A stretch of 64,000 bases of DNA from Streptomyces sp. CB00455. GTDB lineage: Bacteria > Actinomycetota > Actinomycetes > Streptomycetales > Streptomycetaceae. The stretch is from the NCBI RefSeq assembly GCF_001905445.1, contig NZ_LIVQ01000005.1, positions 566,061 to 630,060 of the forward strand, read 5' to 3'. Made by a program: the position numbers and the translations under genes. The notes under the pieces were generated by a model. The model did no database searches. It was not told the DNA's origin and saw only the letters and a list, made by a program, of their open reading frames with translations. Positions 51,203 to 60,338 of the stretch are shown here, one piece after another (the stretch's first letter is position 1; each line of letters opens with the position of its first letter).

Positions 51203-52432
51203 ATGGCGGAGTTCACCATGGAGCTCAACGACGACCAGAAGCAGGTACGGGACTGGGTCCACGGTTTCGCCGCCGACGTGATCCGCCCCGCGGCCGCGGA
51301 GTGGGACGAGCGCGAAGAGACTCCCTGGCCCGTCATCCAGGAGGCCGCCAAGGTCGGCATCTACTCGCTGGACTTCTACGCCCAGCAGTTCTTCGACCCG
51401 ACGGGCCTCGGCATCCCGATGGCCATGGAGGAGCTCTTCTGGGGCGACGCGGGCATCGCCCTGTCCATCGTCGGCACGGGCCTCGCGGCCATCGGCGTCG
51501 TCGCCAACGGCACCGAGGAGCAGATCGGCACCTGGATCCCGCAGATGTACGGCGACCAGAACGACGTCAAGGTCGCCGCCTTCTGCTCCTCCGAGCCGGA
51601 CGCCGGCTCCGACGTGGGTTCCATGCGCACCCGGGCCGTCTACGACCAGGCCAAGGACGAGTGGGTGCTGAACGGCACCAAGACCTGGGCGACCAACGGC
51701 GGCATCGCCAACGTCCACATCGTCGTCGCCGTCGTCGACCCGGAGCTCGGCAGCAAGGGGCACGCCTCCTTCATCGTGCCGCCGAACACCCCCGGCCTGA
51801 GCCAGGGCCAGAAGTTCAAGAAGCACGGCATCCGCGCCTCGCACACGGCCGAGGTGGTGCTGGAGGACGTCCGCGTCCCCGGCTCCTGCCTGCTCGGCGG
51901 CAAGGAGAAGCTGGACGAGCGGCTCGCGCGGGCCCGTGAGCGGGCCCGCAGCGGTGGCGGCGAGCGCGTGAAGAACGCCGCCATGGCCACCTTCGAGGCG
52001 TCCCGGCCCGCGGTCGGCGCGATGGCGGTGGGCACCGCCCGCGCGGCCTACGAGGTCGCCCTGGAGTACGCCAAGACGCGGACGCAGTTCGGCCGGCCGA
52101 TCATCGACAACCAGGGCGTGGCCTTCCAACTGGCCGACATGCGGACGCAGATCGACGCGGCCCGGCTGCTGGTGTGGCGTGCCTCGTGGATGGCGGTCGC
52201 GGGCCGTCCGTTCACCTCGGCAGAGGGCTCGATGTCCAAGCTCTTCGCCAGCGAGGTCGCGAAGAAGGTGACCGCGCAGGCGGTACAGATCCTCGGCGGC
52301 AACGGCTTCACCCGCGAATACCCGGTGGAGCGGATGCACCGCGACAGCGCCATTTACACGATCTTCGAGGGGACGAGCGAAATCCAGCGCCTGGTGATCG
52401 CCCGCACCATCTCCGGCATGCCGATCCGCTAG
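51203..52432 (+). CDS. Acyl-CoA dehydrogenase
   Basis: 409 residues, ATG at 51203 behind GGAGGGG. Acyl-CoA dehydrogenase motifs: CSSEPDAGSDVGSMRTRA for FAD and substrate, GTKTWATNGGIANV, GTARAAYEVALEYAKTRTQFGRP, QILGGNGFTREYPVERMHRDS and the catalytic base Glu in IFEGTSEIQR, near residue 389. A charged insert ERLARARERARSGGGERVK around residue 240 is longer than in typical family members. It catalyses the first step of beta-oxidation of an acyl-CoA whose chain length is not evident. Confidence 0.93.
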   Translation: MAEFTMELNDDQKQVRDWVHGFAADVIRPAAAEWDEREETPWPVIQEAAKVGIYSLDFYAQQFFDPTGLGIPMAMEELFWGDAGIALSIVGTGLAAIGVVANGTEEQIGTWIPQMYGDQNDVKVAAFCSSEPDAGSDVGSMRTRAVYDQAKDEWVLNGTKTWATNGGIANVHIVVAVVDPELGSKGHASFIVPPNTPGLSQGQKFKKHGIRASHTAEVVLEDVRVPGSCLLGGKEKLDERLARARERARSGGGERVKNAAMATFEASRPAVGAMAVGTARAAYEVALEYAKTRTQFGRPIIDNQGVAFQLADMRTQIDAARLLVWRASWMAVAGRPFTSAEGSMSKLFASEVAKKVTAQAVQILGGNGFTREYPVERMHRDSAIYTIFEGTSEIQRLVIARTISGMPIR

Positions 52433-52442
52433 GCACGGACCC

Positions 52443-52468
52443 CGCCGGGGCCGGTCCCGGCCCCGGCG
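52443..52468. terminator. Convergent terminator
   Basis: 12-bp perfect palindromic arms (52443-52454 and 52457-52468) between the acyl-CoA dehydrogenase and deformylase genes. Confidence 0.6.
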
Positions 52469-52478
52469 GCGGCCCGGC

Positions 52479-53033
52479 CTAGCCGCGCAGCGCCTCGGCG
52501 CCCCAGGGGGTCTTGCGGATCGCCCGCCGCAGGCGACGCCCGCGCAGCCCCGTGACCCGGTCCGCGTACACCGTTCCCTCGAGATGGTCGCACTCGTGCT
52601 GGAGGCAGCGCGCGAAGAACCCCGTCCCCTCGATCCGCACGGGGGTCCCGTCCGACCTGACCCCCTCCACGACCGCCCGGTCGAACCGCGGGGTAGCCGC
52701 CTCCAGCCCCGGCAGCGACAGGCACCCCTCGGGTCCGGTGAACTCCTCCCCGTCGGCGGCCACCAGCCGCGGGTTGACGACGTGTCCGACGTGGCGGACG
52801 TCCTCGTCGTCGGGGCAGTCGTAGACGAAGACCCGTTGCCCCACCCCGATCTGGTTCGCGGCGAGACCTACCCCCTCGGCTGCGTACATCGTCGCGAACA
52901 TGTCCTCCACGAGCCGGCCGAGGTCCGGCCCGAATGCGGTGACCTCCGCGCAGACGGAGTGGAGCACCGGATCGCCCAGCAGGCTCATGGTGCGGACGAG
53001 TCCGGTGGTACCGGGAAGGGGGCGCTGTCGCAT
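52479..53033 (-). CDS. def: Peptide deformylase
   Basis: 184 residues, ATG at 53033. All three motifs are present: GVGLAANQIG (motif 1), EGCLSLPG with the metal-binding Cys (motif 2) and QHECDHLEG with the two metal-binding His and catalytic Glu (motif 3). It removes the formyl group from nascent protein N-termini. It is divergent from murT across 123 bp and convergent with the acyl-CoA dehydrogenase gene. Since many streptomycetes carry several deformylases, whether this is the essential one is unknown. Confidence 0.95.
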   Translation of the reverse strand: MRQRPLPGTTGLVRTMSLLGDPVLHSVCAEVTAFGPDLGRLVEDMFATMYAAEGVGLAANQIGVGQRVFVYDCPDDEDVRHVGHVVNPRLVAADGEEFTGPEGCLSLPGLEAATPRFDRAVVEGVRSDGTPVRIEGTGFFARCLQHECDHLEGTVYADRVTGLRGRRLRRAIRKTPWGAEALRG

Positions 53034-53156
53034 GGCCGTAAGGGTACGACGGGCGAATATATGAGGAGATCCGACGTGGCGCGGGGGCGCCGCGGTCAAG
53101 GCCCCGGCCGGTACTGGATAGGCTGGGGGCGACCGACGCAAGGAGGACAAGGGACG

Positions 53157-54395
53157 ATGGCAGGCAACACGGAGCCGCTTTCGCCGCGGGCCAAGCTGGC
53201 CGTGACGGCGGGCAAGGCCGCGGCGGCGGTGTCGCGGGCCGCGGGACGCGGAAGCGGATCGGTGATCGGGGGCAAGGTCGCACTCAGGCTGGACCCGGAT
53301 CTCCTCGGCGCGCTGGCGCAGCATCTCGACGTCGTCCTCGTCTCCGCGACGAACGGCAAGACCACGACGACCCGGTTGATCGCGGAGGCCCTGCGGGCCA
53401 GCGGTCCGGTCGTCTCCAACGCGCTGGGCGCGAACATGCCGGCCGGCATCACCTCGGCGCTGGCGGGCGGCTCGGACTCCAAGTACGGCGTCATCGAGGT
53501 CGACGAGAAGTACCTCGCCGGCGTCGCCAGGGACGTCACCCCCAAGGTGATCGCCCTGCTGAACCTCTCCCGCGACCAGCTGGACCGCGCCGCAGAGACC
53601 CGCATGCTCGCGGAGAAGTGGCGCGAGGGCCTCCAGGGCTCCAAGGCCGTCATCGTCGCCAACTGCGACGACCCGCTGATCGTGTGGTCCGCCTCCTCCT
53701 CCCAGAACGTGGTGTGGGTCGCGGCCGGCCAGGAGTGGAAGGACGACGCCTGGTCGTGCCCCTCCTGCGGTGGCGTCATGCAGCGCCCGGGAGACGACTG
53801 GTTCTGCGGCGAGTGCGGCTTCCGCCGTCCCACCCCCAGCTGGGTGCTCTCCGGCGACCACGTGCTGGACCCGCACGGCAGCGCCTGGCCGATCCACCTC
53901 CAGCTGCCCGGCAGGGCCAACAAGGCCAACGCCGCGACGTCGGCCGCCGTCGCCGCCGTCTTCGGCGTCCCGCCGCAGGTCGCGCTGGAGCGGATGTACC
54001 AGGTGCAGGCCGTCGCCGGCCGCTACGACGTGGTGAACTTCCAGGGCCGCGAGCTGCGGCTGCTGCTCGCGAAGAACCCGGCGGGCTGGCTCGAAACGTT
54101 TTCGCTGATCGACCCGCCGCCCACTCCGGTGATCCTCTCGGTGAACGCGCGCGGCGCCGACGGCACCGACACCTCCTGGCTGTGGGACGTGGACTACCCG
54201 CGCCTGGCAGGCCACCCGATCTTCGTGATCGGCGACCGGAAGCTGGACCTCGCGGTCCGCCTCGAGGTCGCGGGCCTGGACTTCCGGGTGTGCGAGACCC
54301 TCGACGAAGCCGTGCAGCTCGCGCCGCCCGGTCAGATCGAGCTGATCGCCAACTACACCGCCTTCCAGGACGTCCGCCGCCGCGTCGGCAACTAG
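53157..54395 (+). CDS. murT: MurT, lipid II isoglutaminyl synthase ligase subunit
   Basis: 412 residues, ATG at 53157 (AGGAGG at 53141). The Mur-ligase ATP site is SATNGKTTTTRLIAE, followed by YGVIEVDEKYL and LLNLSRDQLDR. A zinc ribbon (CPSCGG and FCGECGF) near residues 200-225 is a known feature of MurT. The C-terminal DUF1727 domain starts around RYDVVNFQGRELRLLLAKNPAGW. With GatD it amidates the D-glutamate of lipid II. gatD follows 30 bp downstream. Confidence 0.95.
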   Translation: MAGNTEPLSPRAKLAVTAGKAAAAVSRAAGRGSGSVIGGKVALRLDPDLLGALAQHLDVVLVSATNGKTTTTRLIAEALRASGPVVSNALGANMPAGITSALAGGSDSKYGVIEVDEKYLAGVARDVTPKVIALLNLSRDQLDRAAETRMLAEKWREGLQGSKAVIVANCDDPLIVWSASSSQNVVWVAAGQEWKDDAWSCPSCGGVMQRPGDDWFCGECGFRRPTPSWVLSGDHVLDPHGSAWPIHLQLPGRANKANAATSAAVAAVFGVPPQVALERMYQVQAVAGRYDVVNFQGRELRLLLAKNPAGWLETFSLIDPPPTPVILSVNARGADGTDTSWLWDVDYPRLAGHPIFVIGDRKLDLAVRLEVAGLDFRVCETLDEAVQLAPPGQIELIANYTAFQDVRRRVGN

Positions 54396-54425
54396 CGCCC
54401 CTTCAGAACCGCAGAGGACAAGAGC

Positions 54426-55154
54426 ATGAGCGACAACAGCCTGCGTCTGGTGTGGGTCTACCCCGACCTGCTGAGCACGTACGGAGACCAGGGCAACGCC
54501 CTGGTGGTGGAGCGCCGGGCGCGCCAGCGGGGCCTGGACGTGCACCGCGTGGACGTGCGCAGCGACCAGCCGATCCCCACCTCGGGGGACATCTACCTGA
54601 TCGGCGGCGGTGAGGACCGGCCGCAGCGGCTGGCCGCCGAGCGCCTGCTGCGCGACGGCGGCCTGGAGCGCGCCGTCTCCAACGGGGCGATCGTCTTCTC
54701 CGTCTGCGCCGGGTACCAGATCCTCGGCCAGGAGTTCGTCAACGACATCGGGCAGCGCCAGGAGGGTCTGGGCCTGCTCGACGTCGTCACCGTCCGCGGT
54801 GAGGGCGAGCGGTGCGTCGGGGACGTCCTCGGGGACATCGACCCGAGGCTCGGCCTGCCCCAGCTGACGGGCTTCGAGAACCACCAGGGCATCACGCACC
54901 TGGGCCCGACGGCGCGGCCGTTCGCCCGGGTGACCATGGGCCGCGGCAACGGCACCGGCGACGGCACCGAAGGCGCGTACAACGACACGGTCTTCGGCAC
55001 CTACATGCACGGCCCCGTGATGGCCCGCAACCCGCAGATCGCGGACCTGCTGCTGAAGCTGGCCCTCGACGTGAACGCGCTGCCGGCCATAGAGGACCGC
55101 TGGTACGAGGCGCTGCGCGCCGAGCGCATCGCGGCGGCGACCCAGCCCGCGTAG
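54426..55154 (+). CDS. gatD: GatD, glutamine amidotransferase subunit of lipid II isoglutaminyl synthase
   Basis: 242 residues, ATG at 54426 behind AGAGGA. A class I (triad) glutaminase fold: the oxyanion segment YLIGGGEDRPQ, nucleophile Cys94 in FSVCAGYQILG (same number as in Staphylococcus aureus GatD), NHQGITHLG and the catalytic His near 195 in YMHGPVMARNP. It supplies ammonia from glutamine to MurT. Directly follows murT. Confidence 0.95.
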   Translation: MSDNSLRLVWVYPDLLSTYGDQGNALVVERRARQRGLDVHRVDVRSDQPIPTSGDIYLIGGGEDRPQRLAAERLLRDGGLERAVSNGAIVFSVCAGYQILGQEFVNDIGQRQEGLGLLDVVTVRGEGERCVGDVLGDIDPRLGLPQLTGFENHQGITHLGPTARPFARVTMGRGNGTGDGTEGAYNDTVFGTYMHGPVMARNPQIADLLLKLALDVNALPAIEDRWYEALRAERIAAATQPA

Positions 55155-55176
55155 CGCGGCGCCCGTCACCCCACGC

Positions 55177-55208
55177 CCGGCCCGGATCCCTTGGTGGGAC
55201 CGGGCCGG
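55177..55208 (+). terminator. Terminator after gatD
   Basis: 9-bp stem (55177-55185 with 55200-55208), a small internal loop and a further three pairs around TTGGT. Confidence 0.65.
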
Positions 55209-55347
55209 CGTGCGTTCGCACGACCTGCCGGACCAGCATGTGGAGGATGGTTCAGCCGAGCCCGCTTCCGCTTGTAGGGTGACGGGTAGTTCCAACCGGA
55301 CGACGTGGTCCGGTCGTCGGCCCACGTTGCAAAGGTCTGTCCCTGCC

Positions 55348-56373
55348 ATGCGCATAGGTGTGCTCACTTCCGGTGGCGACTGCCCCGGCCTCAATGCCGT
55401 CATCCGCTCCGTCGTACACCGCGCCGTCGTCGACCACGGCGACGAGGTGATCGGCTTCCTCGACGGCTGGAAGGGCCTGCTGGAGGCCGATTACCGCAAG
55501 CTCGACCTCGACGCGGTCGGCGGCATCCTCGCCCGCGGCGGCACCATCCTCGGCTCGTCCCGGGTCCAGCCCGCGCACCTGCGCGACGGCGTGGAGCGCG
55601 CCCGCGGCCACGTCGCGGACCTGGGTCTCGACGCGATCATCCCGATCGGCGGCGAGGGCACCCTGAAGGCGGCGAACCTGCTCTCGCAGGCCGGTCTGCC
55701 GATCGTGGGCGTCCCGAAGACCATCGACAACGACATCGCGTCCACCGACGTCACCTTCGGCTTCGACACGGCCGTCGGGGTCGCCACCGAGGCGCTGGAC
55801 CGGCTGAAGACCACGGCCGAGTCCCACCAGCGCGTGATGGTCGTGGAGGTCATGGGCCGCCACACCGGGTGGATCGCCCTGCACTCGGGCATGGCGGCCG
55901 GCGCACACGCGATCGTCGTACCGGAGCGCCCCTTCGACATCGACGAGCTGACGGCGATCGTCGGCGAACGGTTCTCCGCGGGCAAGCGCTTCGCGATCGT
56001 CGTGGTCGCCGAGGGTGCGAAGCCGCGGGCCGGCTCGATGGACTTCGAGGAGGGCGGCACCGACATGTACGGCCACGAGCGGTTCGCCGGCATCGGCAAC
56101 CGGCTCGCCGTGGAGCTGGAGCACCGGCTGGGCAAGGAGGCCCGTCCGGTGATCCTGGGCCACGTCCAGCGCGGCGGCACGCCCACCGCGTACGACCGGG
56201 TCCTCGCGACGCGCTTCGGCTGGCACGCGGTGGAGGCCGCGCACCGGGGCGGTTTCGGCATGCTGACCGCGCTGCGTGGCACGGACATCGTGATGGTGCC
56301 GCTCGCGGAGGCCGTGGAGACCCTGAAGACCGTTCCGGCCGAGCGCTACGACGAGGCCCAGACGGTTCTGTGA
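55348..56373 (+). CDS. pfkA: 6-phosphofructokinase, ATP-type
   Basis: 341 residues, ATG at 55348. Landmarks: MRIGVLTSGGDCPGLNAVIR, PIGGEGTLKAANLL, VGVPKTIDNDIASTDVTFGFDTAV with the catalytic PKTIDND motif, and VMVVEVMGRHTGWIAL. The Gly after GGE, in place of the Asp of pyrophosphate enzymes, indicates ATP as donor, as in other Streptomyces PFKs. It makes fructose 1,6-bisphosphate in glycolysis. A good terminator follows the gene. Streptomycetes have three such genes, so I do not number it. Confidence 0.95.
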   Translation: MRIGVLTSGGDCPGLNAVIRSVVHRAVVDHGDEVIGFLDGWKGLLEADYRKLDLDAVGGILARGGTILGSSRVQPAHLRDGVERARGHVADLGLDAIIPIGGEGTLKAANLLSQAGLPIVGVPKTIDNDIASTDVTFGFDTAVGVATEALDRLKTTAESHQRVMVVEVMGRHTGWIALHSGMAAGAHAIVVPERPFDIDELTAIVGERFSAGKRFAIVVVAEGAKPRAGSMDFEEGGTDMYGHERFAGIGNRLAVELEHRLGKEARPVILGHVQRGGTPTAYDRVLATRFGWHAVEAAHRGGFGMLTALRGTDIVMVPLAEAVETLKTVPAERYDEAQTVL

Positions 56374-56390
56374 CCGTTTGCCCGTTACCA

Positions 56391-56422
56391 CCGCCCCCGC
56401 GCGCGGCAGCGCACGGGGGCGG
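56391..56422 (+). terminator. Terminator after pfkA
   Basis: Nine plus four base pairs with one mismatch (56391-56404 with 56409-56422), GGCA loop, 18 bases past the stop codon. Confidence 0.7.
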
Positions 56423-56462
56423 CATTACTGTGGTGGGGCCTCACAGTCAAGGGAGTGGACAG

Positions 56463-57419
56463 ATGGATCACAGCGGGCACGGCATGGACATGCAGATGGA
56501 CCTGCCGCCGTTCACTCTCGGGCGCGGGCTGGAGTTCTCCTTCGACGCCTTCTTCCTCCTGGGATCGCTGCTGGGGCTCGCCCTGTACGGGTGGGGGGTG
56601 CTGCGGCTGCGCCGGCGCGGGGACGCCTGGCAGCCGGGCCGGACCGTCGCCTTCACCCTGGGCGTGCTGACCGTGATGCTGGCGACGTGCACCAGGCTGA
56701 ACGACTACGGCATGGTCATGTTCAGCGTGCACATGGTCCAGCACATGGTGATCAGCATGATCACCCCCATCCTGCTGCTCCTCGGCGCCCCGGTGACGCT
56801 AGCGCTGCGCGCGCTGCCGCCCGCCGCACGCGGCCACAAGGGGCCGCGCGAACTGCTGCTGATGCTGCTGCACAGCCGCTACATGCGGGTGGTGACCCAT
56901 CCGGCCTTCACCATCCCGATGTTCATCGCCAGCCTCTACGGCCTGTACTTCACCCCGCTGTTCGATTTCCTGATGGAGTCCAGGACCGGGCACATCGCGA
57001 TGATGGTGCACTTCCTCGCAGTCGGCCTGGTCTTCTTCTGGCCGATCATGGGCATCGACCCGGGTCCGCACCGCCCCGGCTACGTGATGCGGATGCTGGA
57101 GCTGTTCGCCGGCATGCCGTTCCACGCCTTCTTCGGGATCGCCCTGATGATGGCGAGCGAGCCGATGATCAAGACGTACGCGCACCCGGCCGCCTCGCTG
57201 GGCATCGACCCGCTGCTCGACCAGCAGTGGGGTGGCGGCATCGCCTGGGCCTTCAGCGAGATCCCCTCGGTACTGGTGCTGGTCGCGCTGGTCTACCAGT
57301 GGTACCACTCCGAGCAGCGGGCCGCGAAGCGCTCCGACCGGGCGGCGGACCGGGACGGCGACCAGGAGCTGGAGGCGTACAACTCGTATCTGGCCTCGCT
57401 CCAGGCGCGTGGTCAGTAG
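56463..57419 (+). CDS. CtaG-type cytochrome c oxidase assembly protein
   Basis: 318 residues, ATG at 56463 behind GGGAG. The Met/His-rich N-terminus (DHSGHGMDMQMDLPPF) is a likely copper ligand region. At least seven membrane spans follow, with FSVHMVQHMVISMITPILLLLGAP, MMVHFLAVGLVFFWPIMGIDPG and MPFHAFFGIALMMASEPM containing conserved His/Met. The C-terminal tail is cytoplasmic and charged. It is the caa3-oxidase type CtaG, thought to help copper insertion into oxidase. No oxidase gene is nearby. Confidence 0.92.
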   Translation: MDHSGHGMDMQMDLPPFTLGRGLEFSFDAFFLLGSLLGLALYGWGVLRLRRRGDAWQPGRTVAFTLGVLTVMLATCTRLNDYGMVMFSVHMVQHMVISMITPILLLLGAPVTLALRALPPAARGHKGPRELLLMLLHSRYMRVVTHPAFTIPMFIASLYGLYFTPLFDFLMESRTGHIAMMVHFLAVGLVFFWPIMGIDPGPHRPGYVMRMLELFAGMPFHAFFGIALMMASEPMIKTYAHPAASLGIDPLLDQQWGGGIAWAFSEIPSVLVLVALVYQWYHSEQRAAKRSDRAADRDGDQELEAYNSYLASLQARGQ

Positions 57420-57451
57420 CGCAAGGCCACCCCGGCGCGCCACCATGGGGC

Positions 57452-57610
57452 ATGAGCGGATCCGTTAAGGCGATGGCAGTGATGACCTTCGCCGCCCTGG
57501 TGGCCGTCGCCGCGTACTCCGTGGCCCTCGGCAGCAACGGCTGGCTGTGGTTCGGATGGGTCGTGCTGGGGCTGCTGACCGCCGGAATGGCCGCGTCGCG
57601 CGGCGTGTGA
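57452..57610 (+). CDS. Small two-span membrane protein
   Basis: 52 residues from an ATG at 57452, preceded by GGGG. Two hydrophobic segments (AMAVMTFAALVAVAAYSVALG and LWFGWVVLGLLTAGMA) are separated by a short SNGW turn. It lies 32 bp after the ctaG-type gene on the same strand and is probably cotranscribed. No function known; similar small proteins accompany ctaG in other streptomycetes as far as I recall. Confidence 0.7.
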   Translation: MSGSVKAMAVMTFAALVAVAAYSVALGSNGWLWFGWVVLGLLTAGMAASRGV

Positions 57611-57752
57611 ACCGCCGCCGCGCGGATCTCCCCGCCGCGCCCTGGCCCCTTCACGGCCAACTGTCCGTTCCGGGTCGTGACGCAGGGTACGCCCGCCCCT
57701 AGACTGGTCCTTTTCGCCATGTCCGGCGGCGGCCGGCGACGGGAGCGGCCCG

Positions 57753-58466
57753 GTGTTCTACCACTTGCTCAAGCACGTGTTGCTCGGCCCGCTGCTGCGG
57801 CTGCTGTTCAGGCCGCGGATCGAGGGCCTGGAGAACATTCCCGCGGAGGGCGCGGCGATCATCGCGGGCAACCACCTGTCCTTCTCCGACCACTTCCTCA
57901 TGCCCGCGATCCTCAAGCGGCGGATCACCTTCCTCGCCAAGGCCGAGTACTTCACCGGGCCCGGGCTCAAGGGGCGTCTGACGGCGGCCTTCTTCCGCAG
58001 CGCCGGGCAGATTCCGGTGGACCGGTCCGGCAAGGAGGCGGGGAAGGCGGCCCTGCGCGAGGGGCTCGGGGTGCTCGCGAAGGACGAGCTGCTGGGCATC
58101 TACCCGGAGGGCACGCGCTCGCACGACGGCCGGCTGTACAAGGGCAAGGTGGGCGTGGCCGCCATGGCGCTGGGCGCCGGGGTGCCGGTGATCCCGTGCG
58201 CGATGGTCGGGACGTTCGAGATCCAGCCGCCCGGGCGGAAGATCCCCCGGATCCGCCGGGTCACGATCCGCTTCGGCGCCCCGCTGGACTTCTCCCGCTA
58301 CGAAGGGCTGGAGGGCGAGCGGGCGGTCCTGCGGGCGGTGACCGACGAGATCATGTACGCCGTCCTGCAACTGTCCGGCCAGGAGTACGTCGACCGGTAC
58401 GCGGGCGACGTCAAGGCCGAGGCAGAGGAGAAGAAGCGGAAGAAGGCCCGGCGCACGGTGCGCTGA
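57753..58466 (+). CDS. plsC: 1-acyl-sn-glycerol-3-phosphate acyltransferase (PlsC)
   Basis: 237 residues from a GTG at 57753 (FYHLLKHVLLGPLLRLLF, an N-terminal membrane-associated helix). Acyltransferase motifs are complete: NHLSFSDHFL (HX4D), IPVDRSG (motif II), YPEGTRSHDG (motif III) and VPVIPCAMVGT (motif IV). It acylates lysophosphatidate in membrane lipid synthesis, on the inner face of the membrane. The end is very basic (EEKKRKKARRTVR). Confidence 0.93.
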   Translation: MFYHLLKHVLLGPLLRLLFRPRIEGLENIPAEGAAIIAGNHLSFSDHFLMPAILKRRITFLAKAEYFTGPGLKGRLTAAFFRSAGQIPVDRSGKEAGKAALREGLGVLAKDELLGIYPEGTRSHDGRLYKGKVGVAAMALGAGVPVIPCAMVGTFEIQPPGRKIPRIRRVTIRFGAPLDFSRYEGLEGERAVLRAVTDEIMYAVLQLSGQEYVDRYAGDVKAEAEEKKRKKARRTVR

Positions 58467-58493
58467 ACCTTCTCCCGTTCACGTTCCCGGGGC

Positions 58494-60158
58494 CTAGCGG
58501 ACGGCCGGGAGCTCCTCACGCGCCGGGAAGTCGGCGCCCGGGGTCTGGGCGAGCGACTTCGCGGCGGCCGGTGCCGGTGCGACCGGAGTGGCGTGCGGGG
58601 CGCACTTCACGTCCTTGGCGTCGACCTTGCCGGTCAGCAGGTAGGTGTCGACCCGCGTGTTGATGCAGGGGTTCACGAGGCTGGTGACGCCGTGCGAGCC
58701 GGCGTTCTGCTCGGTGATCAGACGGGAACCGGCCAGGCGGCGGTGCAGCTCGACCCCGCCCTCGTACGGCGTGGCCGCGTCCCGCTCGGACTGCACGATC
58801 AGCACCGGCGGCAGGCCGCGCTTGGCGCCGACCGCGATGGGCGTGCTCTGCTTCGACTTCCAGGTCGCGCAGGGCAGGTTCATCCAGGCGTTCGACCAGG
58901 TCAGGAACGGGTACTTCTGGTGCAGCTTGGTGTTGTCCCGGTCCCACTTGGCCCAGCTGGTGGGCCACTTGGCGTCGGCGCACTCGACCGCGGTGTAGAC
59001 GGCGTTGCTGTTCTCGGACGCCGCATTGCCCTTGGTGTCGGACATGTCCGGGGCGATGGCGTCGACGAGCGCCTGCTCGTCGCCGGCCGCCCAGGCCGCG
59101 AAGGTCTGGGCGACGGGCACCCAGGAGGAGTCGTAGTACGGAGCGCCCTGGAAGAAGCCGATGAGCTCGGCCGGGCCGACGACCCCGCCGATCGGGTTGG
59201 CCTTGGCCTTGGCGCGCAGCTCCTGGTACTTGGCCTCGACCTTGGCGCGGGTGTTGCCGAGGTGGAAGGACGCGTCGTTCTTGGCGACCCAGTCCTGCCA
59301 GTCGTTCCAGCGCGTCTGGAAGGCGACGTCCTGGCCGAGGTTGGCCTCGTACCAGATGTTGTCCTGCTCCGGGTTGACGACGCTGTCGACGATCATGCGG
59401 CGCACGTGGGTCGGGAACAGGGTCGCGTAGACCCCGCCGAGGTAGGTGCCGTAGGAGACCCCGAGGTAGTTCAGCTTCTGCTCACCGAGGGCGGCGCGGA
59501 TGACGTCGAGGTCGCGCGCGGTGTTCGGCGTGGTCATGTGCGGCAGCATCTCGCCGCTGCGCTCCTTGCAGCCGTCCGCGTACTCGGCGGCGAGCTTGCG
59601 CTGGGCGCGCTTGTCGGCCTCGGAGTCCGGGACCGGGTCGGCCTTGGGGACCTTGACGAACTCCTGCGGGTCGATGCAGGAGATCGGCGCGGAGTGGCCC
59701 ACGCCGCGGGGGTCGAAGCCCACGAAGTCGTACGCCTTGGAGGCGTTGACCCACAGCGGGCTCTTGGTGGTGACCCGGCGCGGGAAGCGCATGCCGGAAC
59801 CGCCGGGGCCGCCGGGGTTGTAGACGAGCGCGCCCTGGCGCTCTTCCTTGGTGCCGGTGCTGGCGATCCGGTCGACCGCGAGCTCGATGGTCTTGCCGAA
59901 GGGCTTGGTGTAGTCGAGCGGGACCTTGACCCAGCCGCACTGGATGGGCTTCTCGAAGCCCCAGTCCGCGGGGCAGTCCTTCCACTCGATCCCGGTGCGG
60001 GCGGCGCGGGCGGCGGCGATCTGGACGCCCACCGCCTCCGCGGCCCCGTTGTCGCGGCCGGCGGAGGTCGCCGAGGCGGACGGCGCGAGCATCAGGCCCG
60101 CTGCCAGCGTGCCGGTGATCAGTGTGGCGGCGCTGCCCAGCGCCGCGTTGCGTATCAC
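58494..60158 (-). CDS. Secreted tripeptidyl aminopeptidase-like alpha/beta hydrolase (Slp/Tap, S33)
   Basis: 554 residues from a GTG at 60158 with GGGGGA upstream. The signal peptide is RNAALGSAATLITGTLAAGLMLAPSASA. The mature enzyme has GALVYNPGGPGGSGM (oxyanion), nucleophile Ser in YLGVSYGTYLGGVYAT, an acidic residue in QSERDAATPYEGG and His in AGSHGVTSL. C-terminal Cys in the SCIDPQ, VECADAK and NPCINTR regions may form disulfides. The family removes tripeptides from secreted protein N-termini or acts as a mycelium-associated peptidase. Promoter region lies at 60159-60338, upstream of ureD. Confidence 0.92.
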   Translation of the reverse strand: MIRNAALGSAATLITGTLAAGLMLAPSASATSAGRDNGAAEAVGVQIAAARAARTGIEWKDCPADWGFEKPIQCGWVKVPLDYTKPFGKTIELAVDRIASTGTKEERQGALVYNPGGPGGSGMRFPRRVTTKSPLWVNASKAYDFVGFDPRGVGHSAPISCIDPQEFVKVPKADPVPDSEADKRAQRKLAAEYADGCKERSGEMLPHMTTPNTARDLDVIRAALGEQKLNYLGVSYGTYLGGVYATLFPTHVRRMIVDSVVNPEQDNIWYEANLGQDVAFQTRWNDWQDWVAKNDASFHLGNTRAKVEAKYQELRAKAKANPIGGVVGPAELIGFFQGAPYYDSSWVPVAQTFAAWAAGDEQALVDAIAPDMSDTKGNAASENSNAVYTAVECADAKWPTSWAKWDRDNTKLHQKYPFLTWSNAWMNLPCATWKSKQSTPIAVGAKRGLPPVLIVQSERDAATPYEGGVELHRRLAGSRLITEQNAGSHGVTSLVNPCINTRVDTYLLTGKVDAKDVKCAPHATPVAPAPAAAKSLAQTPGADFPAREELPAVR

Positions 60159-60338
60159 GTGGTTGTTCCCCCTGCGTCGGGTGCCGCCGTGGGCGGCCGG
60201 ATTCGGTCGTTCGGTCGTCGGCGTGCAGGGGGATCCTTTCGCCTGACGGTGACCTGGCAACAGAGCGCGGTCCAGTTCTTTGCCAACCCGATAACCGGAG
60301 AGGTGTGTACCGCTGAGCGGCGTCGGATTCGTCCCGAA